A DNA stretch of 64,000 nucleotides from Pinirhizobacter sp036499745 (GTDB lineage: Bacteria > Pseudomonadota > Gammaproteobacteria > Xanthomonadales > Rhodanobacteraceae): assembly GCF_036499745.1 (NCBI RefSeq), contig NZ_DASYDG010000050.1:39419-103418 (forward strand), given 5' to 3'. Below the pieces are notes generated by a model. It had not been told where the DNA came from and made no database searches. It was given only the letters and a program-made list of their open reading frames with translations. Positions within the stretch are counted from its first letter, which is position 1. Every line of letters begins with the position of its first letter. A program made the translations under genes and the position numbers. Positions 37,112 to 49,760 of the stretch are shown one piece after another.

Positions 37112-37891
37112 TCAGACTTGTGCCTGGCCACCGTCGATGAAGAGCTCGATGCCGGTGATGTAGCTGGCCTCGTCCGAGGCCAGGAAACTCACCGCGGCCG
37201 CTACTTCATCCGGCTGGCCAACGCGGCCCAGCGGTGTGATCTCGGCGGTGTGCTTGCTGAAGATGGCGATATCTTCGTCGGACATGCCAAGCTCACTCTT
37301 GTAGCCGGGAGTGACGATCGTCCCCGGCGCCACGATGTTCACGCGGATATCCCGACCCTTCAGGTCCGATGCCCAGCTACGTACGAAAGACCGAAGCGCC
37401 GCCTTGGTCGCGGCGTATACGCCAAACGCAGGGGCGCCCTTGATCGACACCATCGAGCCATTGACCACGATGGCCGCGCCGGGGCCCATGAGCTCGATCG
37501 CCTTCTGCACGGTAAAGAGCGTGCCTTTGACGTTGATGCCGAAGTACTTGTCGAATTGCTCCTCCGTCACCTGGCCCAATGGGGCGAAGGCGCCACCGCC
37601 GGCATTGGCGAAGAGAATGTCGAGTTTGGCGTGACGCTCGCCGATGGTGCGGAAGATGCGTTCCAGGTCGGCGTTGGAGCTGATGTCACCCTGGATGGCC
37701 GTGACGCCCTTGCCGATCGTATGCACGGCAACATCGAGCTCTGCCTGGCGACGGCCGGTGATGTAGACGATGGCGCCTTCGGCTACCAGGCGCGTTGCCG
37801 TGGCAAGGCCAAGGCCGGAGCTGCCCCCGGTGACGAGGGCGACCTTGCCGGCATGCCGGCTGGCATGGACATTGGAAAGTGGGTTGTTCAT
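37112..37891 (-). CDS. Classical SDR-family oxidoreductase
   Basis: A 259-aa protein beginning MNNPLSNVHASRHAGKVALV. The cofactor motif TGGSSGLGLATA, NAGGG, catalytic Ser in VNGSMVSIKGAP, and YAATKAALRSF (the YxxxK pair) are all present, with the C-terminal SYITGIELFIDGGQAQV. It is a typical NAD(P)-dependent 3-oxoacyl or sugar/alcohol dehydrogenase of unknown substrate. The ATG at 37891 with AGGA upstream was chosen over 37972. It is divergent from a LysR regulator, with an inverted repeat between. Confidence 0.93.
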   Translation of the reverse strand: MNNPLSNVHASRHAGKVALVTGGSSGLGLATATRLVAEGAIVYITGRRQAELDVAVHTIGKGVTAIQGDISSNADLERIFRTIGERHAKLDILFANAGGGAFAPLGQVTEEQFDKYFGINVKGTLFTVQKAIELMGPGAAIVVNGSMVSIKGAPAFGVYAATKAALRSFVRSWASDLKGRDIRVNIVAPGTIVTPGYKSELGMSDEDIAIFSKHTAEITPLGRVGQPDEVAAAVSFLASDEASYITGIELFIDGGQAQV

Positions 37892-37983
37892 GGCGGATGG
37901 TCCTGTGGATGGGGCGAAGCGCGCCCCGTTGTCCACAAGGTATTTATTGCCACCCAGCGAATAAACGGACATTCCGTGTAATC

Positions 37984-38005
37984 ATTATTTCCCCACGGAA
38001 ATAAT
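37984..38005. promoter_or_regulatory. LysR-type inverted repeat between SDR and LysR genes
   Basis: ATTATTTCC (37984-37992), CCAC, GGAAATAAT (37997-38005), a perfect 9-bp inverted repeat with T-N11-A character, 9 bp upstream of the LysR start. It is very AT-rich in a GC-rich background. An autoregulatory operator is inferred. Confidence 0.55.
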
Positions 38006-38014
38006 AGGTGCCTC

Positions 38015-38908
38015 ATGGATCGCCTGGCCGCCATCCGCGCCTTCGGCCGCGTCGTCGAGACGGGAAGCTTCACCCGGGCCGCTACTTCCATGCAGTTGCC
38101 AAATGCCTCGGTGACCAAGATGATCCAGGCCCTGGAAGCCTCGCTTGGGGTACGCCTGCTGCAACGAACCACGCGCCGCGTCACGGTGACCGTCGAGGGC
38201 GCTGAATATTACGAACGCACTCGCTCGATCCTGGGTGATCTCGACGACCTGGAAACCACACTGGTCGCGGGTGGTTCGAACCCGCAAGGCACCCTCCGCG
38301 TCGACACGGGTGGGTCGGTGGCCAGCGGCATCATCCTGCCAAAGCTCGGCCAGTTCCGCGCGCGTTATCCGGGCATTCGCGTGCAACTGGGGGTGACCGA
38401 TCGAACCACGGACCTGATTGGCGAGAATATCGATTGCGCCGTGCGCAGCACTGCTGACGATGGAAGCCTGGTAGTACGCAAGCTGGGTACGCTGGCCTTT
38501 CGCACGTGCGCCACGCCCGCGTATCTTGCCAAAGCCGGCACACCGTCAGTTCCGAATGACATCCTGCATGACGGCCACGCCGTGGTCGGTTATTTCTCGG
38601 CGCGAAGCGGCCAGATCACCCCGTTGCGCTTCAAGGTGGCCGGCGCAACCGTCGAGATCAATGCCACGGCGGAAGTCGTTGTGAACGAAAGCAACACCCA
38701 CGTGGCGGCTGCCGTGTCGGGGTTGGGGCTTGTGCAGACGCTGGCGTTCGCCGCCGATCCCTATATTGCGTCGGGCCGGCTGGTGTCGTTGCTCGACGAC
38801 TTCCAGCCCGATCCGATACCCGCCTACCTGGTGTTCCCACCGGGCCGCCAGAACATCGCCCGCGTGCGCGTGTTCGCCGAGTGGGTGGCAACGCTATTCA
38901 GCGGCTAG
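38015..38908 (+). CDS. LysR-family transcriptional regulator
   Basis: A 297-aa protein. The N-terminal HTH (MDRLAAIRAFGRVVETGSFT, ASLGVRLLQRTTRRVTVT) is of the DNA-binding type found in LysR regulators of the cluster often called AaeR/PtxR-like, and the effector domain follows. AGGTG is 5 bases before the ATG. It probably controls the divergent SDR gene. Its last 11 bases overlap the end of a truncated monooxygenase frame on the other strand. Confidence 0.93.
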   Translation: MDRLAAIRAFGRVVETGSFTRAATSMQLPNASVTKMIQALEASLGVRLLQRTTRRVTVTVEGAEYYERTRSILGDLDDLETTLVAGGSNPQGTLRVDTGGSVASGIILPKLGQFRARYPGIRVQLGVTDRTTDLIGENIDCAVRSTADDGSLVVRKLGTLAFRTCATPAYLAKAGTPSVPNDILHDGHAVVGYFSARSGQITPLRFKVAGATVEINATAEVVVNESNTHVAAAVSGLGLVQTLAFAADPYIASGRLVSLLDDFQPDPIPAYLVFPPGRQNIARVRVFAEWVATLFSG

Positions 38909-39356
38909 CGCACCGGGTGCGGCTGGAGGCGGCATGCACACGGCCTTCGGCGTCGTGCAACGTGCGCGTGGCGGGATCGTAGCGTTCAATCCGGATGCCT
39001 GTGCGGATGCCAGCCGCGCCCGTCCATGCCTGCCTCAGTGTCTCGAACAAGGCGCCGCGGGTCATCCCCAATCCGAAGCATCCTTCGCGATGGTCTGCGT
39101 AGCGCATCGCCATCACCGCCCGGCCGCGAGGCGTACTGCCATGGAGCTCATCAATGCGCTGGCCCTGGGCAAGCGCCTGTTCGTGCAAGCCGAGCCGGGC
39201 GAGCACGGCCAGGCCCGTGGGCTGCAGCAGGAAGCCCGCGCCCACCGGGCCTGGAGCGAACGCCTGCTCGAATACCGTGATCTGGTGTCCTTGCCCCGAC
39301 AACAATAACGCTGAAGCCTGTCCAGCCGTTCCATAGCCCACGATGGCGATCCGCAT
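38898..39356 (-). pseudogene. Truncated FAD-dependent monooxygenase (N-terminal fragment)
   Basis: A 152-codon frame with an intact start (AGGA upstream) and an excellent FAD site, MRIAIVGYGTAGQASALLL, then ITVFEQAFAPGPVGAGFLLQ and the LARLGLHEQALAQGQRI segment of PHBH-type flavoprotein hydroxylases. Those enzymes are about 370-400 aa; here similarity ends near residue 140 and the frame runs into the LysR 3' end. The FAD/NADPH pyrophosphate motif DG and GD(A)AH segments are missing, so the product cannot be a functional hydroxylase. Confidence 0.8.
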
Positions 39357-39511
39357 CTACCGTCCTTGTCCACTGCGTTCGGATAGGCGAAGTTTCCCAC
39401 AGGATGGCGAAGGGTGATCGCAGGATGTTGCGATTGACAATATCGACGCGTTCGCGCGAGGGCAGCGAAGCGGCGTAGCATCCGACCATTCTCGCCAAGC
39501 AGGCTCAAGCC

Positions 39512-39799
39512 ATGGGCAAACGTACTGCATGGGTACTGATCGGATCTGGACTTGTTATGGGTGCAGGTCTGATTGTCTTCTCTCTCAGGGAGCACTCGGT
39601 CGTACCGGCCTGCTTCGGCGCCGGGGGTATTTTCGCCGCTACCAGTCTTTGGCTAAATCATCGCCTGTTGCGAAACAGCTTCGGCGAAATACGCGGAGCC
39701 GTGATGGCCCACGGCTATGACCGACGTGGCCACCTCTTCGCAAGGCTAAGCACCCTGATGCTACTCGTGGGCATTATTGCCTTGGTGAAGGGTCTCTAG
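39512..39799 (+). CDS. Small hypothetical membrane protein
   Basis: A 95-aa protein with three likely membrane helices (about residues 6-25, 30-48 and 76-94) and a short basic loop (NHRLLRNSFGEIRGAVMAHG). No family was recognised. It is convergent with the end of the contractile injection operon (14-bp gap), on the opposite strand, so it is not part of that operon. The AGG about 9 bases upstream of the ATG is a modest shine-dalgarno. Confidence 0.6.
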   Translation: MGKRTAWVLIGSGLVMGAGLIVFSLREHSVVPACFGAGGIFAATSLWLNHRLLRNSFGEIRGAVMAHGYDRRGHLFARLSTLMLLVGIIALVKGL

Positions 39800-39813
39800 T
39801 ACAGGCTGCAGCT

Positions 39814-41469
39814 TTAGCGCCCTCTGCGTGTCGGCTTGACAGCCTTGGTTGACTTCACGGCTTTGGTTGCTTTGGTCGCCTTCCTAACTTTCACCGCCGC
39901 CTTGGCCGTCTTCGTCGGCCCCACCAGCTTTCCCGGTGTCAAGGGCACCAGGGGTTTCGATGGCGCTGGCGTGACTGTCCCTGGGGTCGTCTTCTTCGCC
40001 CCGCTCGCCGCCCGCATCTGCTCGCACAACGAAACGACACGGCAGCAGCACTCGGTGTAATTCGCACGAAGGGTGGAAACACCAAGGGCTGCGCGATGAT
40101 GCATACCGCGGGATTTCACCGCGTCTGGTGCGCCGTTGGTCGTGGACCAATCAAGGCTGCCATTCCCGGCCACGCGCGCGGGCACCTGCCAGTAATCGCC
40201 CGTCTCGTAGGCACCGCCGGGCTCGAACCACACCTGCAGGCCATCCTCAAGGATGATCCAGCCGCCTTCGGCGACGGGCAATACACCATCGGCGGATACA
40301 CCGTCCTGCTGGTCCCAGCGGCGGAGCAACGCGTGCCTGCCGGGATCAAGCGACGGCAACGCAATCGTGTCGCCCTTGCGCCCCTGCAGGGTAACCGTGC
40401 GGCTGGAAGCATCGATGGCCACGATCTGCAGCAAGGGAGCGGCCAGTTGCGACAGCGTCACGTTGTCGTCGAGCACCTCCACCCACTCGTTGGCGGCCAG
40501 GCCAAGGCGCTGGTCGCGGCCAAGGTTGCCCAGGCCCACTACCAGTTGCGGCGAGCCATCCTGCGCCGATCCGCCCGCGGCTGCTGTGACCGGGAATATC
40601 ACCGAGCCGTTCTCGCGCGACCACTTGAAGGTCGCCCCCACGGCCGCGCCATTGGGCCCGATCGAGGCGCCATCGTGGATCTCCACGCGATAAAGCTGGT
40701 TCTCAAGTCCCCGGTAGCGGGCGTCGGCGGCGATCACGCAAGGGTCGTCATCGCTATCCACAGGACCTGCCTGCGCGCGCAGGCGCGGCCATGCATACGT
40801 GGCGCGGGCGTTGAGCACGGCGCGCAAGATGGTGCAGGGGTCGTCCTGCCCGGCATCCAGGCTTCGGCGCAAGGCGGCGAGCTCATTGATCTGCTGCTGC
40901 AGCATTGCCTTGTCTGCATCGGAGAGGTCACCGCCCATACGCAGCTTCAACGCCACGGCCAGCACATCCAGTTGCGGCCCGAGCGCGGCGGAATCAGTGA
41001 GCCGAAGCTGCCACACCACCTGCGCGCGCGTCGCGGTGTCGACGCCCTCGAGGGCCGCGTCCAGGATCGATGGTGCTTCAATGGCAGAAAGGTGCCGCTC
41101 CCACACGTCCAGCCACACGACGAACCCCGTGGGCGGCTCGGCAAGGTCGAAACCGTTGCCGGGCGTGGGCGCATACGGCTGGGTCGCCACGGTACATGCC
41201 GCTTCGTTCTGGCACAGAATGCCATCGACATAGAAGTGCCCCGGCGACAGTTGCCAGTTCGCCAGCAGGTTCTGCCGCGTGATCGAAAAGCCCGTACCGG
41301 CGGCCCAGCAGGGGCCGACCAGGTCCGTCACCATGGTGCGCAGCAAGTACAGCCCGATGGTGGCCTGCTCATTCCAGTCCGATTCCAGTTGTACCCTTCC
41401 CTGCTGCTGGAAGACCTGGCTGAAATGCCGCGTGGGGTCGAAGGTGACCCTGGCGAAGTCGCCTTTCAT
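39814..41469 (-). CDS. eCIS DUF6519-family protein with Lys/Ala-rich C-terminal tail
   Basis: A 551-aa protein, last gene of the injection-system operon. It opens with MKGDFARVTFDPTRHFSQVF, the DUF6519 signature, followed by QQQGRVQLESDWNEQATIGL. DUF6519 proteins are found at the end of eCIS and tail-fibre-like operons and are presumed baseplate-peripheral or fibre-like structural parts; the exact role is unknown. The last about 60 residues are a low-complexity Pro/Thr/Lys tail (KTAKAAVKVRKATKATKAVK) resembling histone H1-like tails, not part of the domain. A short NYTECCCRVVSLCEQM segment precedes the tail. It starts 9 bp after the preceding gene. Confidence 0.85.
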   Translation of the reverse strand: MKGDFARVTFDPTRHFSQVFQQQGRVQLESDWNEQATIGLYLLRTMVTDLVGPCWAAGTGFSITRQNLLANWQLSPGHFYVDGILCQNEAACTVATQPYAPTPGNGFDLAEPPTGFVVWLDVWERHLSAIEAPSILDAALEGVDTATRAQVVWQLRLTDSAALGPQLDVLAVALKLRMGGDLSDADKAMLQQQINELAALRRSLDAGQDDPCTILRAVLNARATYAWPRLRAQAGPVDSDDDPCVIAADARYRGLENQLYRVEIHDGASIGPNGAAVGATFKWSRENGSVIFPVTAAAGGSAQDGSPQLVVGLGNLGRDQRLGLAANEWVEVLDDNVTLSQLAAPLLQIVAIDASSRTVTLQGRKGDTIALPSLDPGRHALLRRWDQQDGVSADGVLPVAEGGWIILEDGLQVWFEPGGAYETGDYWQVPARVAGNGSLDWSTTNGAPDAVKSRGMHHRAALGVSTLRANYTECCCRVVSLCEQMRAASGAKKTTPGTVTPAPSKPLVPLTPGKLVGPTKTAKAAVKVRKATKATKAVKSTKAVKPTRRGR

Positions 41470-41478
41470 GGTGCTCTC

Positions 41479-43706
41479 CTAACTGGCGAAGATGATTCCG
41501 GCGTCCGCCCCTGCCGGCACGGATTCACCAAGGCGCGCGGCAAGGTTGGCCTGCCGCTGCGGTTCGAAAAGGTCGTGCCATGCGCCCATCGAAGCGGCAT
41601 CGGAGGCCCCGGTGACAATTTCCTGGCAACAGGCATCGTCCAGGCGCATATAGTGCGGCGAGCCATAGCGCAGGCTTCGAAATTCAGGAAGTACGCGCAC
41701 TAGCGTTGCTGCCTTCGCTGCCGGTGTCGCTGCCGCCACGGCAAGATCGGGCTGGCAATGGAAACGCGGCGGTGTACGCGAGCCCGATGGCACGAAGCAG
41801 AAGCGAACGCATCCCACCTGTCGGCGCAACACGCGCACGGTGCTTCCGAAGATGCTGTCTTCGGCAAATGCCAGCGCGTGGACCTGCGTCAGCCCGATCA
41901 CCGAGCACCGGCGAAAAACGACACTGGCGTGTGCAACAGCTTCGTCCGGTGCACCCAGTGCCACGCGCGCGGAACCGGTGGCATCCAGGATGCTATTGCA
42001 GAAACTGATATCCACCGGCTCAGTACGGCGGGCCGGCGATACCACCGAGACCGGTCCAAGGATGCTGTTTTCCACGCGTAGCGAGGCGGTGGTGCCATCG
42101 AGCGTAATGCTGGGCTCACCGGGGCGCTTCGGATCACAATCGCAATGCAACGACCAGCCCGGCACCAGGGTGCAGTGGCGGATCACCAGTTCACACAGGT
42201 CGCCCGGCATGGCGTTCGGATCGTCTTCCTGCGGCCCGCGCACTTCCACGCCGCGGCCCATCACCAGCAGGCCGTCGAGGATGAAGCGGCTTCCGGCCAG
42301 GCCACCAATGCTCAACGCGTCCGGTCGGCTCGCGTGCACGTCCAGCAGGCGAAGTACGGGTCGCGTCCGCTCTGCGGCACGGATCTGGATCGCTTCGCCT
42401 TCTTCGAGCTGGATGTCCAGGCCACCGTCATAGAGGCCGCTTTCGGCCAACTCGATCACCAGGGCCCGTGCCGATGGCGTGGCGGTCTTGGCGGAGGCCC
42501 ACGCCTGAAGCGCGTCCTTGATGGAAGCGAAGTGGTTTTCCGGCAGGGGATCAGCCAGCGGCGTCAGGGGCGTTGCGGTGTGCACCACGTACAACGAAGC
42601 GCCGTCGAGCGACACCAGGGGGCGCGCATATTCCCCGCCCCCGATGTCGCCTGCGAAGCCTTGGTAGTAGCTGACCCAGACGCCACGCTTGGGCCTCTGG
42701 TTGGCAGGAAACTGCAGGCGCCCGGTGTGGGGATCGAGCGCAAGGTGGTTGCGCGGTACCTGATATTGCCAGTCGTCCAGGTTGGCGGCGATCAGGGCGC
42801 CGATCGGCACCGGCATGCCCTGTCCCTTGGCAGGCCAGTCCGGCGCGAACACCTGCACGCTCTTGCCCTCACCGTAGAGTTCCGGCGACACGCGCGAGTA
42901 ATCAGCAGCGTCTCCGCGAAGCGCGAAGCGGTAGCGGCGCAACGGTACCGGCAGGTTCGCCTCGCCCGCGATATGCGTGGGCGACGGCTCCGCCACGGGC
43001 AACTGGAACAAGGTCGTATCATGGCCCAGGACGCTGAAGGTGTAGCACTGTGGGCCACTTTCTTCGACGCAATAGGCGGGTGTCGTGGTTACGGGATAGC
43101 TACGCAAGCGGAAGGCGAAGATCCCGACATCGGGAATATTGAAGCGCCCACGGCGGCGCTGGCTGCCCAGTCGCCTTACATCTACGCGATGGGCCCATGG
43201 ATCGAAGGCGCCGCGCGCGAAACGCAGCAGCTGCAGTGGACCGGGACGACGCACGTCGATGGTGGCTCCGCGGTTGGGATGCTGATGATCCAGGTGCTGC
43301 GTGCAGCCCAGCTTCGTGCGGAATTCCACTGCCCGTCCGGGCCATCCCGCGGCGTCGCGGGAGAGGTCTTCCAGCAGGGACAACGTGCCCTTGCGGCGGC
43401 GTGCATCGATGGTGTGGGCGACGTCGCTGCGGGGACTCAGGGCTCGGCCGAGCGCCGGCTCGCTGCCATCCAGGGTGGCAGCTTCCGGCAACGGCGAGTA
43501 ACCGAGCAGGTCCGCCAGATAGGGCACTACCCAGTCGTCGCAGGTTTCGATGAACCAGTTGTCGTAGAGGCGCCCGATGTCCTCTTCCACCACATTGGCC
43601 TGGGCGGCCAATACGCGGAGGAAATCGCGCAACGGAAAACCTTCTTCCTCATCCCGGGCGCGGTAGATGGCAGGCAGCAGGTCGTAAAGACGATCAGGAC
43701 TCAGGC

Positions 43707-43710
<4 letters not shown>
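41479..43710 (-). CDS. eCIS tail protein I-like baseplate protein with beta-helix domain
   Basis: A 743-aa protein. The N-terminus (MSLSPDRLYDLLPAIYRARD, DFLRVLAAQANVVEEDIGRL, WVVPYLADLLGYSP) is that of phage P2 gpI-like tail proteins that link the baseplate to tail fibres (Afp12-like). Residues about 340-700 form a right-handed beta-helix-like region, with solenoid repeats such as LCELVIRHCTLVPGWSLHCD and VSVVSPARRTEPVDISFCNS, followed by CVRFCFVPSGSRTPPRFHCQ, a conserved Cys-containing end. It overlaps the upstream baseplate gene by ATGA. It is the most likely place for a target-contact role in this particle. Confidence 0.82.
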
Positions 43711-46534
<2,824 letters not shown>

Positions 46535-46538
<4 letters not shown>

Positions 46539-49063
46539 CGGCCACCTCCAAAGGTGAAGGCGATCCGCCCGTGGTCCGGGTGGTCGGGGTCATTGTCGGC
46601 TTGCGCCACTTCGTCGGGCGCCAGATGGAGTATCCCGTCGGCGGGAATATCTCCCGAGGTACCGATTTCCTGCCGTACCAAGGTGCGCAACTCAACGTGG
46701 GCCACGCCCGTTACGGCCTGGGCCTGGGCGATGATCGCGCTAGCGAGCACCGGCGCTCCCAGGTTCAAGCGATCAGGGTGGAAGAAGCCCAGGGTTCCGT
46801 CGCTGCGGCGCCGGTTGCCGAATCGCTCGATGAGCGCCGCCTTGACGTGGGCCACGATGAAGTCGGGCAACACGCAGACGAACACCTCCACCAGCACTGG
46901 TACATAGCGGGCCGGCACCACAGCCACGTCGTGGCCGATGCGGCGATAGCGCCAAAGGTCCGCACGCACCAGCGGCGCAAGCGATACCGGCATCACTTCG
47001 GTACCCAAGGGATCTACCGATACCCGGGCCTCGTAGCCACTGCCCGTCCATGCCATGGCGCAACTGGCCCCCTGTACCCCGGCCACCTGCTGGGCGAATG
47101 CGGCGTAGTCGGCCGGCACGATGGCCCGCAAGGGCACCGCCCGGAACGCGCCTGGTGCGTATGCCTTCACCTCCGCCAGTGTTTCAGCGGCGGTGCCACC
47201 GGTGGCTGCGATCGGATTGCGCGGGCGCAGATCAAGCCCAAGCGTTCCGGTTCTGGAGGCTATCCAGATGATGCTGTCTGCGCCAACATTGCCAGCTGGC
47301 CCGTTGCCAAGGCGTGGCGTGGCAGTAAATACATCGCCCGCCTGGGGCCGGCGGCCATTCGCGCCATCGCCGAAACGCAGGTGCGTGCGGGCCTCATCGT
47401 CGATCTCGACCACGAACTGGCGATCATCCGGCGCGCTTGAAAGCAGATCACCCTGCGCAGCCCACGTGGAACCTGACGATGCCACGCTGATCCCGGGCCG
47501 GGCCTGCCGCGGGTCACGTTGCAACAGCTTGCAAACCGGTGCTCCGGCAGGCTGGGCTTCAGCGAAGGTCAGCGGTGTACCGGGAACCACGTGGTCGTCG
47601 CGCTGCGCACCATACGTCACATCCACCACCGCACCCTCGCAGTGGCAGCATCCGGGTGTCGGCGCACCCGGCACCGTCCAGGTGTCGGTATTGCCATCGT
47701 CGCCGTGATCCACCAGCAACACATTGCCCCGAACCACGCTTACCCCGGTGACCAGCGAACAGTCCGGTGATGCGCGCCGGATCGACAGGCACAGGTCAAA
47801 GGTGAGTGTGTCGCACGCATCCCAGGTGACGTCCACCAGGGGTGTGCCATCGAGGGGATCCTGCGAAGGCTCCACCGCCGTCAGTCGCACGACCTGGCGA
47901 TGGGCAGGGTCCGCATCGGCAGGATTGCCCGTGACTATTCCCAGCACTTCCTCGAACACGATGAAGTCGCCGACGGCCAGCTTCAACGCACGACCACCGC
48001 CGCCGTCGGGGTTGGGTGCGCTACCGTCCACCAGCGTTGCGCGCGTGGCGCCCTTGTGCAGGCAACACAGTTCGTCGCCCCATGTATATATGTGGATCGT
48101 GGAGTGAGCGGCGACGATCGTGCGCGTCGCCTGTCCGTCGAGCACCATCGGCGCGTAGACCGTGGCACCGGCCGTGCGTGCAGCAGCAAGCGCAGCCGGG
48201 TCGATCGCACCCGGCTTGGCATCGCGCGCATCGGCAGGCGGGGCGAGCAATAGCGTATCGCCGAGCACCAGGTCGAAGTCGTCGCCCTCGTGGGCGATGG
48301 TGACGAAGGCGCGGGCGTTGCAACCCTCATGCATGACATAGTCGACCAGGCGCGCATGACGTCGCACGGAGATCCGCCGGCGCGAGGTATCCAGGTAGGC
48401 CTCGGTAGCCACGGCGTCCTGGTAGTACGCCAGGTAGTCCGCCGTATAGGCCAGCACCTCCACCAGGGCGATGCCGATGTCGGGAATATGCCGTTCCTTC
48501 CACGAGGGCATCGATACCGCCAGCCGGTCCAGGAACATCTGGCGGAAGCCCTCGAAGTCGCGGGCCAGGTAATCGATGGCAGGCCCGGGTGCAGGTTCGG
48601 GCACGCATGGCGCAGCGGCGGCACAGTCCAGGTCGCGTCCGCAATCCAGGCGGAAGCGCAAGGTGGTGCAGGCATGGCGCGGATCGAAGCCTGCCAATGG
48701 CTGCCATGTCGCAGGGTCGGCGCCGGAACCGGCATCGACCAGGCACAGGCAATACGCCGTGTGGTCACCCTGTCGGTCCAACATGACGCGCAGGCACGGA
48801 TCGTCATGCAGGTCCGGCTCGGTCTCCGGTGTGACGCTGAGCGCCTTCAGCCCGGTGATGCGGTCACCACCTTCGATGCGTACGTTGGCCACGCCCAAGC
48901 CTTGCGGGATGGCGCCGAAGAGGTGCACGCACAGGCTGGTGCCGTCCTCGCCCACCTCTACGTAGTCGATACCGTTAAGCGATTCACCGCCCAGAAGTTT
49001 CAGGCGTCGCAAGGGCAACGCGCAGGCTGGCGAAGCCAGGCAACGGTCCAGCGCGGCATTCAC
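46535..49063 (-). CDS. eCIS baseplate assembly protein, J/gp6-like (first)
   Basis: An 842-aa protein. Its middle carries IDYLARDFEGFRQMFLDRL and HIPDIGIALVEVLAYTADYL, a hallmark of eCIS baseplate assembly proteins, then YQDAVATEAYLDTSRRR and HLRFGDGANGRRPQAGDVF, the J-type fold. The N-terminal 140 residues are a separate Cys-containing domain. It is the Afp11-like wedge component. Overlaps by ATGA with gp25 upstream and with the second J protein downstream. Two J-type proteins side by side are usual in actinobacterial-type eCIS, whereas Afp has one of each of two divergent types. Confidence 0.9.
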
Positions 49064-49419
49064 GACACGCTCCTGGACAGCATATCGTTGCGCACTTCAC
49101 CGGTGGCAAGGATGGTGTACGACAACGCAACATCAAGCGTGGCGTCACGCACATCCACACTTAAGGCATCCACACTGATCACGTCACCCAGCCAGCGCTG
49201 CAGCGACGCCTGCATGGTGAACTGCAACGCTGCCGCCAGTTCCACGCTGTTGGGCGCGAACACCAGCTGCTGCAGGCCGCTGCCGAAATCCGGACGATTC
49301 ACCCGTTCCCCGGGGCCGGTGAAGAGCAGCTGTTCGATCATGTCGCGCACGTGGTCGTCGCGGGGTGTTTCCGCCACCCGGCCACGTCGATCAAAGGCAA
49401 AGGGATAGTGGATGTTCAT
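49060..49419 (-). CDS. eCIS gp25/GPW-like baseplate wedge protein
   Basis: A 119-aa protein with the gp25 features MNIHYPFAFDRRGRVAETPR, the DMIEQLLFTGPGERVNRPDF segment and the C-terminal strand EVRNDM. gp25 is the most conserved wedge protein of contractile tails (Afp9-like), needed to trigger sheath assembly. It starts 7 bp after the PAAR-like gene and overlaps the first J gene by ATGA. Confidence 0.92.
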   Translation of the reverse strand: MNIHYPFAFDRRGRVAETPRDDHVRDMIEQLLFTGPGERVNRPDFGSGLQQLVFAPNSVELAAALQFTMQASLQRWLGDVISVDALSVDVRDATLDVALSYTILATGEVRNDMLSRSVS

Positions 49420-49426
49420 CGCGTCC

Positions 49427-49756
49427 TCACTGCGCCACCGCGCGGGTCTGGCCGGCCATGATCATCAGCGGCGTGGCCGTGGGCGCACACATGGCCTGGC
49501 TGTCGAACAACAGCAGCGGTTGGCCGCTGGACGTGACCCTGGTGGCGGCGGTGGTGAACTGCGCCGTGATGCAGGGGCCGTTGCCGGCGCTGGGCGGAGG
49601 CAGGATGCAGCCGGTGACAGTCCAGGGCGGAGCCATGGTGACCGTCGCCTGCCCGCTTACCGTAACGCGCGCGTTGGGAGTCGTTGGCTGCGCCTGCCCT
49701 GCGTGCATGCACATCACGGTGGCACCGACATGAATGAGGGGTCCGGGCATGGTCAT
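49427..49756 (-). CDS. eCIS PAAR-like spike tip protein
   Basis: A 109-aa protein (MTMPGPLIHVGATVMCMHAG) rich in Gly, Thr and Val, with repeats typical of PAAR-like tips: ARVTVSGQATVTMAPPWTVT and the Cys/Pro segment GCILPPPSAGNGPCI. It lies directly after the gpV-like gene with a 4-bp gap. It would cap the spike and carry the conserved Cys/His metal site at the tip (Afp10-like); the metal site is inferred from CMHAG and GPC. An alternative ATG lies at 49750. Confidence 0.8.
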   Translation of the reverse strand: MTMPGPLIHVGATVMCMHAGQAQPTTPNARVTVSGQATVTMAPPWTVTGCILPPPSAGNGPCITAQFTTAATRVTSSGQPLLLFDSQAMCAPTATPLMIMAGQTRAVAQ

Positions 49757-49760
49757 TCCC

